A stretch of DNA of 64,000 bases, taken from NCBI GenBank assembly GCA_024635795.1, contig JAGXIH010000013.1, positions 157,566 through 221,565 on the forward strand, in the 5' to 3' direction. The position numbers and the translations under genes were made by a program. Shown piece by piece: positions 44,647 to 54,340 of this stretch; within the stretch, counting starts at the first letter, position 1; the number at the start of each line of letters is the position of its first letter. Origin of the DNA: Salegentibacter sp. GTDB taxonomy: Bacteria; Bacteroidota; Bacteroidia; Flavobacteriales; Flavobacteriaceae. The notes below the pieces were generated by a model. The model saw nothing but the letters and a program-made list of their open reading frames with translations. It did no database searches and was not told the DNA's origin.

Positions 44647-44664
44647 TTCTTGATATATAAAAAA

Positions 44665-45396
44665 TCACTTGGTTTTGTCCCTGCTTTGAAGGTATTTTGC
44701 ATCTGTAAGATCCAGGATCATAGGCGTTATACTGGTTTTTCCCTGTTTAACAGCCCAGCGATCAGAACCTTCATCTTCAGGTTCAATGGGTACAACGGTA
44801 AACCAATAATGTTGTCTTCCCATAGGATCTTTATTTGCGATAACCTTACCGTCATAATGCCTCACAGATTGCGAGGTCCAAAGGATTTCACCATCGGGAA
44901 AACGTGGGAAATTGATATTTAGAAGTTCCCGGTCTTCCTTATCGATCACTTCATCAAAAGCCTTTTTCACAAAAGGTTCAAGAGCTTCAAAATCGGGTTC
45001 ACTATCCCCTACTGAAACGCTAAAAGCAATTCCTCGTATTCCAAAAAGAACGGCCTGCCTGGCGGCAGAAAGCGTCCCGGAGTGCCAGGCCGAATTTCCA
45101 ATATTGGAACCTATATTAATTCCGGAAACCACCAGATCTATATCTTCCATAAGGTGAGTACCCAGGGCCACACAGTCGGCGGGGGTGCCGCTTACCCTGT
45201 AAGCTTCAATTCCCTCAAAATGTATAGGTGAGGTTTTATAGGTTATCGGTTTGCCCGAGGTTATCGCCTGCCCCATCGACGATTGTTCCACATCTGGGGC
45301 CATCACAATCACCTCTCCGTAATTTAAAGCTACCCTGGCCAGGCAGGATAAGCCGGGGCTGTATATACCATCATCATTAGTGACCAAAATTTTCAT
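44665..45396 (-). CDS. surE: 5'/3'-nucleotidase SurE
   Basis: 243 aa. MKILVTNDDGIYSPGL holds the metal-binding Asp pair; VVSGINIGSNIG and SGTLSAARQAVLFG are the other SurE signatures. Role: dephosphorylates nucleoside monophosphates and short polyphosphates in the cytoplasm, linked to stationary-phase survival. Monocistronic, converging on the PepSY-like gene. Confidence 0.95.
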   Translation of the reverse strand: MKILVTNDDGIYSPGLSCLARVALNYGEVIVMAPDVEQSSMGQAITSGKPITYKTSPIHFEGIEAYRVSGTPADCVALGTHLMEDIDLVVSGINIGSNIGNSAWHSGTLSAARQAVLFGIRGIAFSVSVGDSEPDFEALEPFVKKAFDEVIDKEDRELLNINFPRFPDGEILWTSQSVRHYDGKVIANKDPMGRQHYWFTVVPIEPEDEGSDRWAVKQGKTSITPMILDLTDAKYLQSRDKTK

Positions 45397-45604
45397 AGCT
45401 TAAATTTCAAAGGTTTATAAAATTTAATTTACGAAAATATATACGGCTTAATGTCCCTAATAAAGTACAGAGTCCAAAAATTATCATTATTTTAATAGAG
45501 TTGCGGATTTCATTTATAAAGCTTTTAAACCTAAATCATAACTTATCGTTAAGTGGAACAGAAACCTTACTTCTGTATTTTAAATTTGAAGGAAAGTTAA
45601 AATC

Positions 45605-46552
45605 ATGAAGAAAGCTCAAATTATACATAATCCCACAGCAGGAAATGCTGCTTATACCAAAGATGAGGTTATTGAGCTGGTAAAAATGGCTGGCTTTACA
45701 ACAAAGTATGTTTCTACCGATGATGAAGAATGGGAAACCTTCAGCAAAAATGAAATGGATGTGATCTTCCTGGCCGGAGGAGATGGTACTGTTCGAAAAC
45801 TCGCCTCGGTCCTGATTGAGAAAGAGATGTGTGACAGGCATATCCCAATTTACCTTTTACCTCTCGGTACTGCCAATAATATCGCCACCAGCCTTGGAAT
45901 TTTTAAAAAACTGAATACTGCATATTCAAATAAGGAGAAAGAAATTCAGAAATTCACCTGTGGTAAGCTAAAGGGTATAAACGATGAGAATTTTTTCCTG
46001 GAGGGCGTGGGCTTTGGGGTGTTCCCTGAGTTGATCCGGCAAATGAAAGATACAGGGAAGGATGATGAAACCTCCGATGAAAAACTGAAACGCACTTTAA
46101 GAGTTCTACTGGAAATATTGAAAGACTACAAGGCACAAAAGGCTAAGATCAAAGCCGATGGTTTAAAGATCAAAGGGACTTTCCTCCTTGTGGAATTAAT
46201 GAATATTCAATATATAGGTCCGAACCTTGAATTTGCTCCAAATGCCAATGTTGAAGATAATTTTCTGGACCTGGTGCTCATCCCTGAAGAAAAAAGGAAA
46301 GCTTTTGCAGAATATGTGGAGAGCCTGGTTAACGGAAATTCAGAATTCTGCGATATTAGAGATTTCATAAAGGTCCTTCGCGTTAAAAAGCTAAAGATAA
46401 AATGGGGGGGTTCAAAACTACACGTAGATGATAACCTTATTGAAGATTACGATGGAAAAAAGATCAAGATGAAAATGAATTCAAAAACTCTTGAATTTTT
46501 TACCAACAGCCCGGTCTATAAGGAAATATTAAAGGGCAAATTGGAAGCTTAA
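45605..46552 (+). CDS. Diacylglycerol kinase-family lipid kinase (YegS/DgkB-like)
   Basis: 315 aa. DAGK catalytic motifs: IIHNPTAGNAAY, FLAGGDGTVRKLASVL and LPLGTANNIATSLGI. A beta-sandwich C-terminal half (GTFLLVELMNIQYIGPNLEF) completes the fold. Role: phosphorylates a lipid, probably diacylglycerol or a sphingoid/ceramide type; Bacteroidota make both, so I do not choose. It converges on nadB with 7 bp between stops. Confidence 0.9.
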   Translation: MKKAQIIHNPTAGNAAYTKDEVIELVKMAGFTTKYVSTDDEEWETFSKNEMDVIFLAGGDGTVRKLASVLIEKEMCDRHIPIYLLPLGTANNIATSLGIFKKLNTAYSNKEKEIQKFTCGKLKGINDENFFLEGVGFGVFPELIRQMKDTGKDDETSDEKLKRTLRVLLEILKDYKAQKAKIKADGLKIKGTFLLVELMNIQYIGPNLEFAPNANVEDNFLDLVLIPEEKRKAFAEYVESLVNGNSEFCDIRDFIKVLRVKKLKIKWGGSKLHVDDNLIEDYDGKKIKMKMNSKTLEFFTNSPVYKEILKGKLEA

Positions 46553-46559
46553 TCGCCAA

Positions 46560-48083
46560 CTAATTCTTCCTATTTTTGGATAAGCTCTGAAACCGCGATA
46601 TCGATTCTTCCAGAATTAAAATTGCTACATCTGCCATATTTTTTAATTCGTAGAATGCGACAGAAGGCTTTTCCTCATCCTCAATTTCCTTTTTTAACTG
46701 AAGCAACTTCTTCAGCGCGCTTTCTTTAAATTTTTTGTTGGTTCCCTGAACTGCCTCATATCCCATTAATTCATTTAACCTGTTAAGTTTCCTTTCAATA
46801 GAAACACTATCATGGGATATTTCATTAGTCTCAGATTCAAAAGTTCCGAAACCAGACAATTCTATATGATCTATTTCCTTAACTACATTTTCAAAAGCCT
46901 GGTGAGAATAAACCAAGGCCTCCAGAAGGGAATTGGATGCAAGACGGTTAGCGCCGTGGAGCCCGGTATACGCACATTCCCCTGAAGCATACAAGTTCTT
47001 AATCGAGGATCTCGCAAAAGAATCTACTTCAATTCCTCCACATTGATAATGGGCAGCAGGAACAACAGGGATAAGCTCATTTTCAGGCTTGATTCCTACG
47101 GAATTACAATAGGAAACTATGGTGGGGAAGTGCTTCTCAAAGTCTTTAGAGTAAAGGTGGCTGCAATCCAAAAACACGAATTCTTCCCTGGATTCTGCCA
47201 ATTCCTTAACGATCGCAGAAGAAACTATATCTCTGGTAGCGAGTTCGCCCCGGGAATCATATTTAAATAGAAATCGTTGGCCGGCTTTATTCACAACATA
47301 AGCTCCAAAACCCCTTACCGCTTCTGAAATGAGAAATAAGGGATGTTTATCAGGTTCATATAATGCCGTAGGATGAAACTGAATAAAATCCATATCCTTT
47401 ATTCCGGCTCCTGCTCTATTGGCAATGGCCACACCATCGGCGGTAGCAACAGATGGATTTGTGGTATTCCTGAAAATCATCCCGCTTCCCCCTGTGGCCA
47501 GAAATATGATCCTGGCTTGAATTGCGATTAGTCTGTTTCTGTTTTTATCAATGGCTTTTACCCCTATGCATTTAGTTTGTTCCTTCTCCTCTATCGTTAA
47601 AAGATCGGTAACAAAATAATGATCCTGAATACTGATATTTGGTAAAACTGCCACTTTTTTCAAAAGCGTTGTTTCCATCTCCAGACCGGTTAAGTCCCGA
47701 TGATGAACTATTCTTGCCTGGGAGTGGCCACCCTCAAGTCCAAGAGCAAGTTCGCCATTGTTATTCTTATCAAATGAAGCTCCCCACTCCATTAGCTCTT
47801 CCAGACGAGCCGGGGCCTGCGACACTACCATTTCTACAACTTTTTTGTTGCTCTGGCCCTTTCCGGCCTTCATCGTATCTTCAATATGCTGATCGAAACT
47901 ATCTTTAAGTTTATTCAACACAACGGCTATTCCCCCCTGTGCCCGGGCGGTGTTACTCTCCTCACCGGCATTTTTAGTAAGGATCAAAACCGAAAGATCA
48001 GGCCGGCTTTCCGCAATTTTAATCGCAAAGGAGAGTCCGGCAATCCCTGAACCAATAATAAGGACATCGCTTACTTTTTTCAT
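46560..48083 (-). CDS. nadB: L-aspartate oxidase NadB
   Basis: 507 aa. FAD Rossmann motif LIIGSGIAGLSFAIK, NTARAQGGIAVVL, substrate region HHRDLTGLEMET, and the C-terminal SGECAYTGLHGANRLASNSL. Role: oxidises L-aspartate to iminoaspartate, the first step of de novo NAD synthesis. It starts 1 bp after nadA, giving an nadAB operon; nadC is not in the window. Confidence 0.96.
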   Translation of the reverse strand: MKKVSDVLIIGSGIAGLSFAIKIAESRPDLSVLILTKNAGEESNTARAQGGIAVVLNKLKDSFDQHIEDTMKAGKGQSNKKVVEMVVSQAPARLEELMEWGASFDKNNNGELALGLEGGHSQARIVHHRDLTGLEMETTLLKKVAVLPNISIQDHYFVTDLLTIEEKEQTKCIGVKAIDKNRNRLIAIQARIIFLATGGSGMIFRNTTNPSVATADGVAIANRAGAGIKDMDFIQFHPTALYEPDKHPLFLISEAVRGFGAYVVNKAGQRFLFKYDSRGELATRDIVSSAIVKELAESREEFVFLDCSHLYSKDFEKHFPTIVSYCNSVGIKPENELIPVVPAAHYQCGGIEVDSFARSSIKNLYASGECAYTGLHGANRLASNSLLEALVYSHQAFENVVKEIDHIELSGFGTFESETNEISHDSVSIERKLNRLNELMGYEAVQGTNKKFKESALKKLLQLKKEIEDEEKPSVAFYELKNMADVAILILEESISRFQSLSKNRKN

Positions 48084-48084
48084 C

Positions 48085-49035
48085 CTATTGAGATAATTCC
48101 ATCATACGTTTTATTGGCTTGTGAGCTTTCTCCATAAGATCTTCTTCCAGCAGGATTTCAGGAGTTTCATTTTTCAAACACTTATATAGTTTTTCCAGGG
48201 TGTTCATCTTCATAAAGGCGCATTCGCTGCAAGCACAGGAATTATCTTCCTTGGCCGGAGCAGGAATTAGTTCTTTTTGTGGTACATCCTTTTGCATCTC
48301 GTACAGGATTCCCGCTTCAGTGGCTACGATAAAACTGTTCTTCGGACTTTCCTTCACATAATTGAGCATTCCCGAAGTAGAACCAATATAACTTGCAGTT
48401 TTCAGAATATGTGTCTCAGATTCCGGATGAGCGATGATCTCTGCCTGCGGGTTTTCCTTGTGAAGTGCTATTAATTTATCCAGCGAAAATGCTTCATGAA
48501 CAATACAGGCACCATCCCATAAAAGCATTTCCCTCCCGGTTTTTTCTATCAGATATTTTCCCAGGTTCTTATCGGGTGCGAAAATGATCTCTTTCTCCTT
48601 CGGAATGGAATTGATCACCTTTTCGGCATTTGAGGAGGTACAAACAATATCGCTTAAAGCCTTGATCTCTGCAGAACAGTTTATATAAGTTACCACCACG
48701 TGGTCGGGATATTTTGCTTTAAGTTCCCCAAAAGTATCAGGGGGACAACTATCTGCCAGCGAACATCCCGCCTGAAGATCGGGTAAAAGAACTTTTCGGG
48801 ATGGGTTGAGGATCTTAGCGGTTTCGGCCATAAAATGTACGCCCGCAAAAACTATTATATCCGCTTCAGTTTGGGCCGCTTTTTTAGCTAGTTCCAGGCT
48901 ATCGCCTACAAAATCTGCTATTTGCTGAATTTCCGGTTCCTGGTAGTAATGCGCCAGGATTACGGCATTTTTTTTCTTTCTGAGCATATTGATCTTCTCC
49001 TGTAATTCGGCAGTATTCGGTTTGAAAACGTTCAT
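48085..49035 (-). CDS. nadA: Quinolinate synthase NadA
   Basis: 316 aa from the ATG at 49035; the track's 49050 start is TTG. Motifs: AVILAHYYQEPEIQQIADFVGDS, DLQAGCSLADSCP, VCTSSNAEKVI and CACSECAFMKMNTLEKLYKC, supplying the three conserved Cys of the 4Fe-4S cluster. Role: condenses iminoaspartate with dihydroxyacetone phosphate to quinolinate. First gene of nadAB. Confidence 0.96.
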   Translation of the reverse strand: MNVFKPNTAELQEKINMLRKKKNAVILAHYYQEPEIQQIADFVGDSLELAKKAAQTEADIIVFAGVHFMAETAKILNPSRKVLLPDLQAGCSLADSCPPDTFGELKAKYPDHVVVTYINCSAEIKALSDIVCTSSNAEKVINSIPKEKEIIFAPDKNLGKYLIEKTGREMLLWDGACIVHEAFSLDKLIALHKENPQAEIIAHPESETHILKTASYIGSTSGMLNYVKESPKNSFIVATEAGILYEMQKDVPQKELIPAPAKEDNSCACSECAFMKMNTLEKLYKCLKNETPEILLEEDLMEKAHKPIKRMMELSQ

Positions 49036-49313
49036 GGGTATATTTTGCAAACAAAGCTACAGGCATTGGCGAAGGTATTTTATGATTGTAATCAGTATTT
49101 AAAAAGAACTCCCGCTATTTTCACTCCAGTTTAAGCTTATTTTAGCGAAGCTTTAATAGTGATCGGGGCGCATTCTTCGTAAATTTAAGTAAGATGAAAC
49201 CAGCAAGCTGCTGGACTCAAAAAGGGCAACACACAGGCACTTGATTACAAGCATGTCCCTGTTTCCCATACTGGGATTAAAATTATAAACAGATCAAAAA
49301 CAGGCCCATCATA

Positions 49314-49520
49314 TTGCTTATAATCACAAGTATCATCCTGGTACTGGTCACTGTTTTGTCCTATTTTAACGTTCAATTTCCTTTAGTATTCTATTTGACA
49401 ATAATCGGGCAGGCTTTATTGATCTACACAGTATATAGCGTACTTACCAATAATTATAAAACCACCAAGACCTTTGATGACTGGTATGAAGACCACCCAA
49501 TAGGTGATGAAGAATTGTAG
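49314..49520 (+). CDS. Small membrane protein of unknown function
   Basis: 68 aa with two hydrophobic helices (about 1-20 and 24-45) and an acidic tail ending DWYEDHPIGDEEL. The TTG start is the only usable start; the frame is open nine codons further up (KQIKNRPI) without ATG, so the true N-terminus may be longer. It lies alone between nadA and deoC. Not recognised. Confidence 0.5.
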   Translation: MLIITSIILVLVTVLSYFNVQFPLVFYLTIIGQALLIYTVYSVLTNNYKTTKTFDDWYEDHPIGDEEL

Positions 49521-49604
49521 GCCAAATAAAATATAACCTGATACTCATCATACCGTACATCTTTATAAAAACCCTAAATTTGCTGTAAAGACTAATAAAT
49601 TTAT

Positions 49605-50243
49605 ATGGAATTCAACCAGTATATAGACCATACCCTACTTAAACCCACAGCAACCCCTTCAGACATAAAAAAACTTTGCACAGAAGCCGTTCAATATAAG
49701 TTTTACGCGGTTTGTGTAAATGGCTGTTATGTAGAAACCGCTAAAAAAGCAATAGAAAGTTCAGATGTAAAAGTCGCTGCGGTAATAGGTTTTCCACTTG
49801 GGGCTTCAACTACCGCATCAAAGGTTTTTGAAGCTGAAGATTGTGTAAAAAAAGGTGCCGATGAGATTGATATGGTGATCAATATCGGGATGCTGAAAAG
49901 CGGGAACCTGAAATACGTTGAAGAAGAGATCGCCGCTATAAAAAAGGCTATTGGAGATAAAATCCTGAAAGTAATTATTGAAACCTGTTTTCTTACCGAT
50001 GAGGAGAAAACACTGGCTTGTCGTGCGGCCCTAAGGGCAAAGGCCGATTTCGTAAAAACTTCTACAGGTTTTGGCCCTGGAGGCGCTACTCCTGAAGATA
50101 TCGAAATTATGAAAGATGTTGTTGGTGATAAATTGCAGATCAAAGCTTCCGGAGGGATCAAGGATACCAAAACCGCCAGGAAATATATCAAATTAGGTGT
50201 TTCCCGCCTCGGTACCTCTTCCGGAATTGCTTTAATCAGTTAA
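49605..50243 (+). CDS. deoC: Deoxyribose-phosphate aldolase
   Basis: 212 aa. IDHTLLKPTATPSDIKKLC, VIGFPLGASTTASKVFEAE, KVIIETCFLTDEEK with the Schiff-base-region Lys, and FVKTSTGFGPGGATPEDI are all present. Role: cleaves 2-deoxyribose-5-phosphate to acetaldehyde and glyceraldehyde-3-phosphate. deoD follows after 13 bp; a nucleoside-salvage operon. Confidence 0.96.
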   Translation: MEFNQYIDHTLLKPTATPSDIKKLCTEAVQYKFYAVCVNGCYVETAKKAIESSDVKVAAVIGFPLGASTTASKVFEAEDCVKKGADEIDMVINIGMLKSGNLKYVEEEIAAIKKAIGDKILKVIIETCFLTDEEKTLACRAALRAKADFVKTSTGFGPGGATPEDIEIMKDVVGDKLQIKASGGIKDTKTARKYIKLGVSRLGTSSGIALIS

Positions 50244-50256
50244 ATATTAGAATTAG

Positions 50257-50955
50257 ATGAGTGTACATATACAAGCTAAAAAAGGAGAAATTGCTGACAC
50301 TGTTTTAATGCCCGGAGATCCGCTGCGGGCTAAATGGATCGCTGAGACTTTTTTAGAAGATCCTTTTCTTTATAATTCGGTTAGAGGAATGTATGGCTAT
50401 ACAGGAACTTATAAAGGCAAAAAAGTATCGGTGCAGGCTTCCGGAATGGGAATTCCTTCGGCTTTGATCTACTGCAACGAACTTATCACAGACTACGGAG
50501 CAAAAAAACTTATAAGGGTAGGCTCTGCCGGTTCATATCAAAAAAACTTAAAGGTAAATGAAGTGGTGATCGCGATGGCCGCCTCTTCCAATTCTGGTTT
50601 TAACCGTGCAAAATTCCCTCACGCCGACTTCGCCCCTACTGCAGATTTTGAGCTTTTTATGAAGGCTGTAAAATATGCTGAAGAAAACCAGATTAAATTC
50701 CGAGCCGGAAATGTATTTTCTTCTGATGTATTCTACGAAGACAATCCGCAGGAATATGAAAAATGGGCAAAATACGGCGTTTTATGTGTAGAAATGGAAA
50801 CCGCCGGCCTCTACACCGTGGCCGCCAGGCATAAGGTACAGGCCCTTTCGGTATTGACAATTTCAGATTCCCTGGTGACCGGGGAGCACCTCCCCGCTGA
50901 AGATCGCGAGCGTAGTTTTAGCCGAATGGTGGAGATCGCGCTGGCTACTGTTTAA
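50257..50955 (+). CDS. deoD: Purine-nucleoside phosphorylase DeoD-type
   Basis: 232 aa, the hexameric DeoD length. MPGDPLRAKWIAETFLEDP, RVGSAGSYQ and VEMETAGLYTVAA (substrate Glu) with TISDSLVTGE are typical. Role: phosphorolysis of purine (deoxy)nucleosides. With deoC it forms a salvage pathway that feeds deoxyribose-1-phosphate toward glycolysis (a phosphopentomutase would be needed elsewhere). Confidence 0.96.
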   Translation: MSVHIQAKKGEIADTVLMPGDPLRAKWIAETFLEDPFLYNSVRGMYGYTGTYKGKKVSVQASGMGIPSALIYCNELITDYGAKKLIRVGSAGSYQKNLKVNEVVIAMAASSNSGFNRAKFPHADFAPTADFELFMKAVKYAEENQIKFRAGNVFSSDVFYEDNPQEYEKWAKYGVLCVEMETAGLYTVAARHKVQALSVLTISDSLVTGEHLPAEDRERSFSRMVEIALATV

Positions 50956-51016
50956 AACTATTCAGGAATACTTCTGCAGAATTTTTTCTAACTTGAACTA
51001 TCTAATATCCTTTCTC

Positions 51017-51898
51017 ATGAAGTATTTCTTTTTTATCTCTTTTCTGATCTTTTCAGCATCTGTTTTCTCTCAAAACACAACTCAAATCCTTAAACAGCAG
51101 ATCGATTCGGTATTTGCTGAAACCCAGGGAGATTTTGCACTTGCATTTAAAGAACTTTCCGAAGAGAAAAGAACGATCTTCATTGATGAACATGAAAATT
51201 TTCATGCTGCCAGCACTATGAAAACCCCGGTAATGATCGAGGTTTTTAAACAAGCTGAAGCAGGAAAGTTTTCTCTTGATGATTCCCTTCTGATAAAAAA
51301 TGAATTTAAGAGCATTCTGGACGGCAGCGGCTATAGTCTTAAGCTTGGCCGGGACAGCGGCGAACATTTATACAGCCTGATTGGGAAGAAGCGACGCATA
51401 AAAGACCTTGTGATCGATATGATTAGCCAGAGCAGTAACCTGGCGACTAATATCATTATAGAACTCGTAGATGCTGAAAACGTCAATAAAAGTATGCGCG
51501 AGCTTGGTGCCAAAAATATCAATGTGCTTCGAGGCGTTGAAGATATGAAGGCCTATGAGGCCGGCCTGAGCAACTCCACCACTGCCTATGATCTTATGCT
51601 GATTTTTGAAGCCCTGGCCAATGGACAGGCGGTAAATCCAAAAGCCGATAAGGAGATGCTGGAAATTCTAAGGCTTCAGCAACATACCGATCTTATTCCG
51701 GCCTTGCTTCCGAAAGATGTAAAAATAGCCAACAAAACCGGCTGGATCACCGGCGTGCATCACGATTCGGCCCTTGTGGAATTACCTGATGGAAGAAGGT
51801 ATGTGCTGGTTTTGCTTTCTAAGAATATGGAAGATATGAAGGCCGGCACCCGAATGCTTGCGGGCATATCAAAAATGATATACGATCTTTTTCAATAA
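51017..51898 (+). CDS. Class A beta-lactamase-like serine hydrolase
   Basis: 293 aa from the ATG at 51017; the track starts 8 codons earlier at TTG. Signal peptide MKYFFFISFLIFSASVFSQ. Active-site motifs: HAASTMKTPV (SxxK, Ser66), SQSSNLATN in the SDN position (Ser-Ser-Asn) and IANKTGWITG (KTG). The omega-loop Glu166 equivalent is not evident, so true beta-lactamase activity is doubtful. Periplasmic. Confidence 0.85.
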   Translation: MKYFFFISFLIFSASVFSQNTTQILKQQIDSVFAETQGDFALAFKELSEEKRTIFIDEHENFHAASTMKTPVMIEVFKQAEAGKFSLDDSLLIKNEFKSILDGSGYSLKLGRDSGEHLYSLIGKKRRIKDLVIDMISQSSNLATNIIIELVDAENVNKSMRELGAKNINVLRGVEDMKAYEAGLSNSTTAYDLMLIFEALANGQAVNPKADKEMLEILRLQQHTDLIPALLPKDVKIANKTGWITGVHHDSALVELPDGRRYVLVLLSKNMEDMKAGTRMLAGISKMIYDLFQ

Positions 51899-51918
51899 TC
51901 CTTAAATCTAAAATTATA

Positions 51919-52914
51919 ATGAATACCTACACAGCAAACGAAAGCCGATATGAAAAAATGCAATACCGTCGCTGTGGGAAAAGCGGTATCCTACTCCCCT
52001 TGCTTTCCCTTGGCTTATGGCATAACTTTGGGAACAATGCCAACCAGGACAATGCCCGTCGCCTTTTAAGAGCGGGCTTTGATAACGGAATTACACACTT
52101 TGATCTTGCCAATAATTACGGACCACCTTATGGCTCAGCTGAAAGAAATTTCGGGAAGATCTTTGCCGAAGATTTCAAACAATACCGTGATGAGCTTATT
52201 ATTTCTACCAAAGCCGGCTGGGATATGTGGCCTGGGCCTTACGGAAATTTTGGTTCCAGAAAATATCTTATCGCCAGCCTGGATCAGTCGCTAAAAAGAA
52301 TGGGGCTCGATTATGTTGATATTTTTTACCATCACCGCCCCGATCCCGATACGCCCCTTGAGGAAACTATGGGCGCTTTAGACCAGATCGTAAGACAAGG
52401 AAAGGCTTTGTATGTGGGAATTTCCCAGTACCCGGCTAAAGATACCACCAGGGCTGCCAAAATCCTTAGAGCACAGGGCACCCCATTCATCATTCATCAG
52501 CCCCGTTATAATATGATGGACCGCTGGGTGGAAAATGGACTGATGAATACTCTGGAACACGAAGGCATTGGAAGTATTGTTTTTTCACCGCTGGAACAGG
52601 GGATATTAACTTCAAAATACCTTGATGGTATCCCTGAAGACAGCCGCGCCGCTACCGAAGGAACTTATTTAGATAAAACCCAGATCACTCCCAAAGTAGT
52701 AGAGCAGATACAGGAATTAAACAAACTGGCTGAAAAACGCGAACAAAGCCTGGCTCAAATGGCTGTGTCCTGGTTGTTGAAGGATACGAGGGTAACTTCG
52801 GTTCTGGTAGGCGTGAGTAAAGTTTCCCAGTTAGAGGATAATATTAACGCTTTACATAACCTGGAATTTAGTTCGGAGGAATTAAAGACGATCGACAGGA
52901 TCCTTGGTTTCTAG
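51919..52914 (+). CDS. Aldo/keto reductase, YghZ/L-glyceraldehyde-3-phosphate reductase type
   Basis: 331 aa TIM barrel. MQYRRCGKSGILLPLLSLGL, the catalytic tetrad context FDLANNYGPPYGSAE (Asp, Tyr), TKAGWDMWPGPYG (Lys) and DIFYHHRPDPDTP (His) are clear. The YghZ-specific GPYGNFGSRKYLIASLDQSL is present. Role: NADPH-dependent reduction of L-glyceraldehyde-3-phosphate and other aldehydes, including methylglyoxal, which pairs loosely with the mgsA gene upstream in the window. Confidence 0.92.
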   Translation: MNTYTANESRYEKMQYRRCGKSGILLPLLSLGLWHNFGNNANQDNARRLLRAGFDNGITHFDLANNYGPPYGSAERNFGKIFAEDFKQYRDELIISTKAGWDMWPGPYGNFGSRKYLIASLDQSLKRMGLDYVDIFYHHRPDPDTPLEETMGALDQIVRQGKALYVGISQYPAKDTTRAAKILRAQGTPFIIHQPRYNMMDRWVENGLMNTLEHEGIGSIVFSPLEQGILTSKYLDGIPEDSRAATEGTYLDKTQITPKVVEQIQELNKLAEKREQSLAQMAVSWLLKDTRVTSVLVGVSKVSQLEDNINALHNLEFSSEELKTIDRILGF

Positions 52915-52944
52915 TATTACATAAACTTTAAAATTTCATTTTGG

Positions 52945-52990
52945 GCGCAGTCGGAAATACTATTATTGATTCAATATATTTCGACTGCGC
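52945..52990. repeat. Long inverted repeat between converging genes
   Basis: GCGCAGTCGGAAATA and TATTTCGACTGCGC form a nearly perfect 14-15 bp stem around a 17-nt loop. It has no T-run. It shares the TTCGACTGCGC word with common flavobacterial intergenic repeats, so a dispersed repeat is more likely than a simple terminator. Confidence 0.65.
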
Positions 52991-53055
52991 TAAATGTGAC
53001 AATGGAAGATCCTGAGCCATTCAGACAGACTCTTCAGAATAAATATTTAAAAATT

Positions 53056-54027
53056 CTAATTGATAAAAACTTCGAGTAGTTCACAGGCCTCGGCCTGGAG
53101 AATCACTTTTTTGTTTTTGGCAGGAATAAGCAGGCTTTCGCCCTGGTCAAGTTTTTCACTATGCCCATTTGTAGCAATTTCAACGCTACCACTAACACAC
53201 ATATAGATCACAAAAGAATCCAGAGCGCTATAGTCTTTACTTACCTTTCCCCCTACCGGAAGGTAATTGGTCGTGAAATATTTACAACTTGCTATCTCAG
53301 AAGAATGATTTTTCTTCTTCTCATAACTGAGTTTGAAATCGTCCCTTTTTTCAAAAACTATTGCGTCAATGGCCAGTGCTGTATGTAACTCTCTACCCTT
53401 CCCCTGGTCGTCTACCCTGTCCCAGTCATAAATGCGGTAAGTAATATCTGATGTTTGCTGAATTTCGGCCAGTAAAACCCCGGCGCCAATAGCATGCACC
53501 TTTCCGGTATTAATAAAGAAACTGTCTCCTTTCTTAACCTTTTCAAAATTAAGTACCTCGGTAATAGTTCCTTCCTCCAGGTGTTTTATATAGTCTTCTT
53601 TAGAAATGCTTTCCTTGAAGCCAATATTAATATTTGCACCCTCATCGGCCTGCATGATGTACCACATTTCTGTTTTACCAAAGGAATTATGCCGTTGCTG
53701 TGCCAGTTCATCGTTAGGATGCAGTTGTACCGAAAGTTCGGTCCTGGCATCTATATATTTTATTAGAAGGGGGAATTCATTGCCGAAGCGTTCGTAGATG
53801 TGATTCCCCACGAGTTTCCCGTGATATTTTTCCAGCAGGTCGTTCAGGGATTTTCCTTTTAAAGATCCGTTAGCCACCAGGGAAACATCCTCCTTAACTC
53901 CTGAGATTTCCCAACTCTCTCCTAAATTCTCAAGGCTACTGTCTTTATTTAAAATTGTTTTGAGCTTATTGCCTCCCCAAATTTTCTCTTTTAAAATTGG
54001 TCTGAACTTTAAGGGATAATCTAACAT
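53056..54027 (-). CDS. manA: Class I mannose-6-phosphate isomerase
   Basis: 323 aa. FRPILKEKIWGGNKLK, the zinc-site motif SVQLHPNDELAQQ, GKTEMWYIM and INTGKVHAIGAGVLLAEIQQ mark the short bacterial ManA. Role: fructose-6-phosphate to mannose-6-phosphate for GDP-mannose and glycan synthesis. Monocistronic. Confidence 0.94.
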   Translation of the reverse strand: MLDYPLKFRPILKEKIWGGNKLKTILNKDSSLENLGESWEISGVKEDVSLVANGSLKGKSLNDLLEKYHGKLVGNHIYERFGNEFPLLIKYIDARTELSVQLHPNDELAQQRHNSFGKTEMWYIMQADEGANINIGFKESISKEDYIKHLEEGTITEVLNFEKVKKGDSFFINTGKVHAIGAGVLLAEIQQTSDITYRIYDWDRVDDQGKGRELHTALAIDAIVFEKRDDFKLSYEKKKNHSSEIASCKYFTTNYLPVGGKVSKDYSALDSFVIYMCVSGSVEIATNGHSEKLDQGESLLIPAKNKKVILQAEACELLEVFIN

Positions 54028-54168
54028 GGTTTTGACTTTGGTGGGTTAAAAGCGATGTAAATATAATCAATATTAATGATGCTGGAAAATGGATGAAAAC
54101 CTTTAAAATCCTAATTCTTTCAGCTTAACTTACTTAGGAGCCAAATGCAGAATTTTAAATAAAAAACA

Positions 54169-54198
54169 TTGTTTTATTTACAAAGAGGTTTATATTTG
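54169..54198 (+). promoter_or_regulatory. Promoter of tRNA-Arg (TTG-N19-TATATTTG)
   Basis: TTG at 54169-54171, TATATTTG at 54191-54198, then GCAACCGCAAAA, identical to the start region of the tRNA-Ser promoter at 28.2 kb. Confidence 0.72.
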
Positions 54199-54214
54199 CA
54201 ACCGCAAAAACAAT

Positions 54215-54288
<74 letters not shown>

Positions 54289-54311
54289 CTTTTTGAGAAC
54301 ACCACAAAAGC

Positions 54312-54340
54312 AAAACCCTTTGATCTTCAAGGGGTTTTTT
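54312..54340 (+). terminator. Terminator of tRNA-Arg
   Basis: AAACCCTTTGA/TCAAGGGGTTT stem with a TCT loop followed by six T. Between here and 54830 there is no intact gene; a start-less frame of about 55 codons (ELDFAAGGIPYIAVLNKHK) near 54540-54700 is not identifiable. Confidence 0.8.

Noticed and set aside
49727-50191. 154-aa minus-strand ORF
   Set aside because: Antisense shadow of deoC; low-complexity Ser/Ile-rich translation.
51017-51898. Reading this gene as a true antibiotic-resistance beta-lactamase
   Set aside because: SxxK and KTG are present but no clear omega-loop Glu166 equivalent was found; generic serine hydrolase is the safer call.
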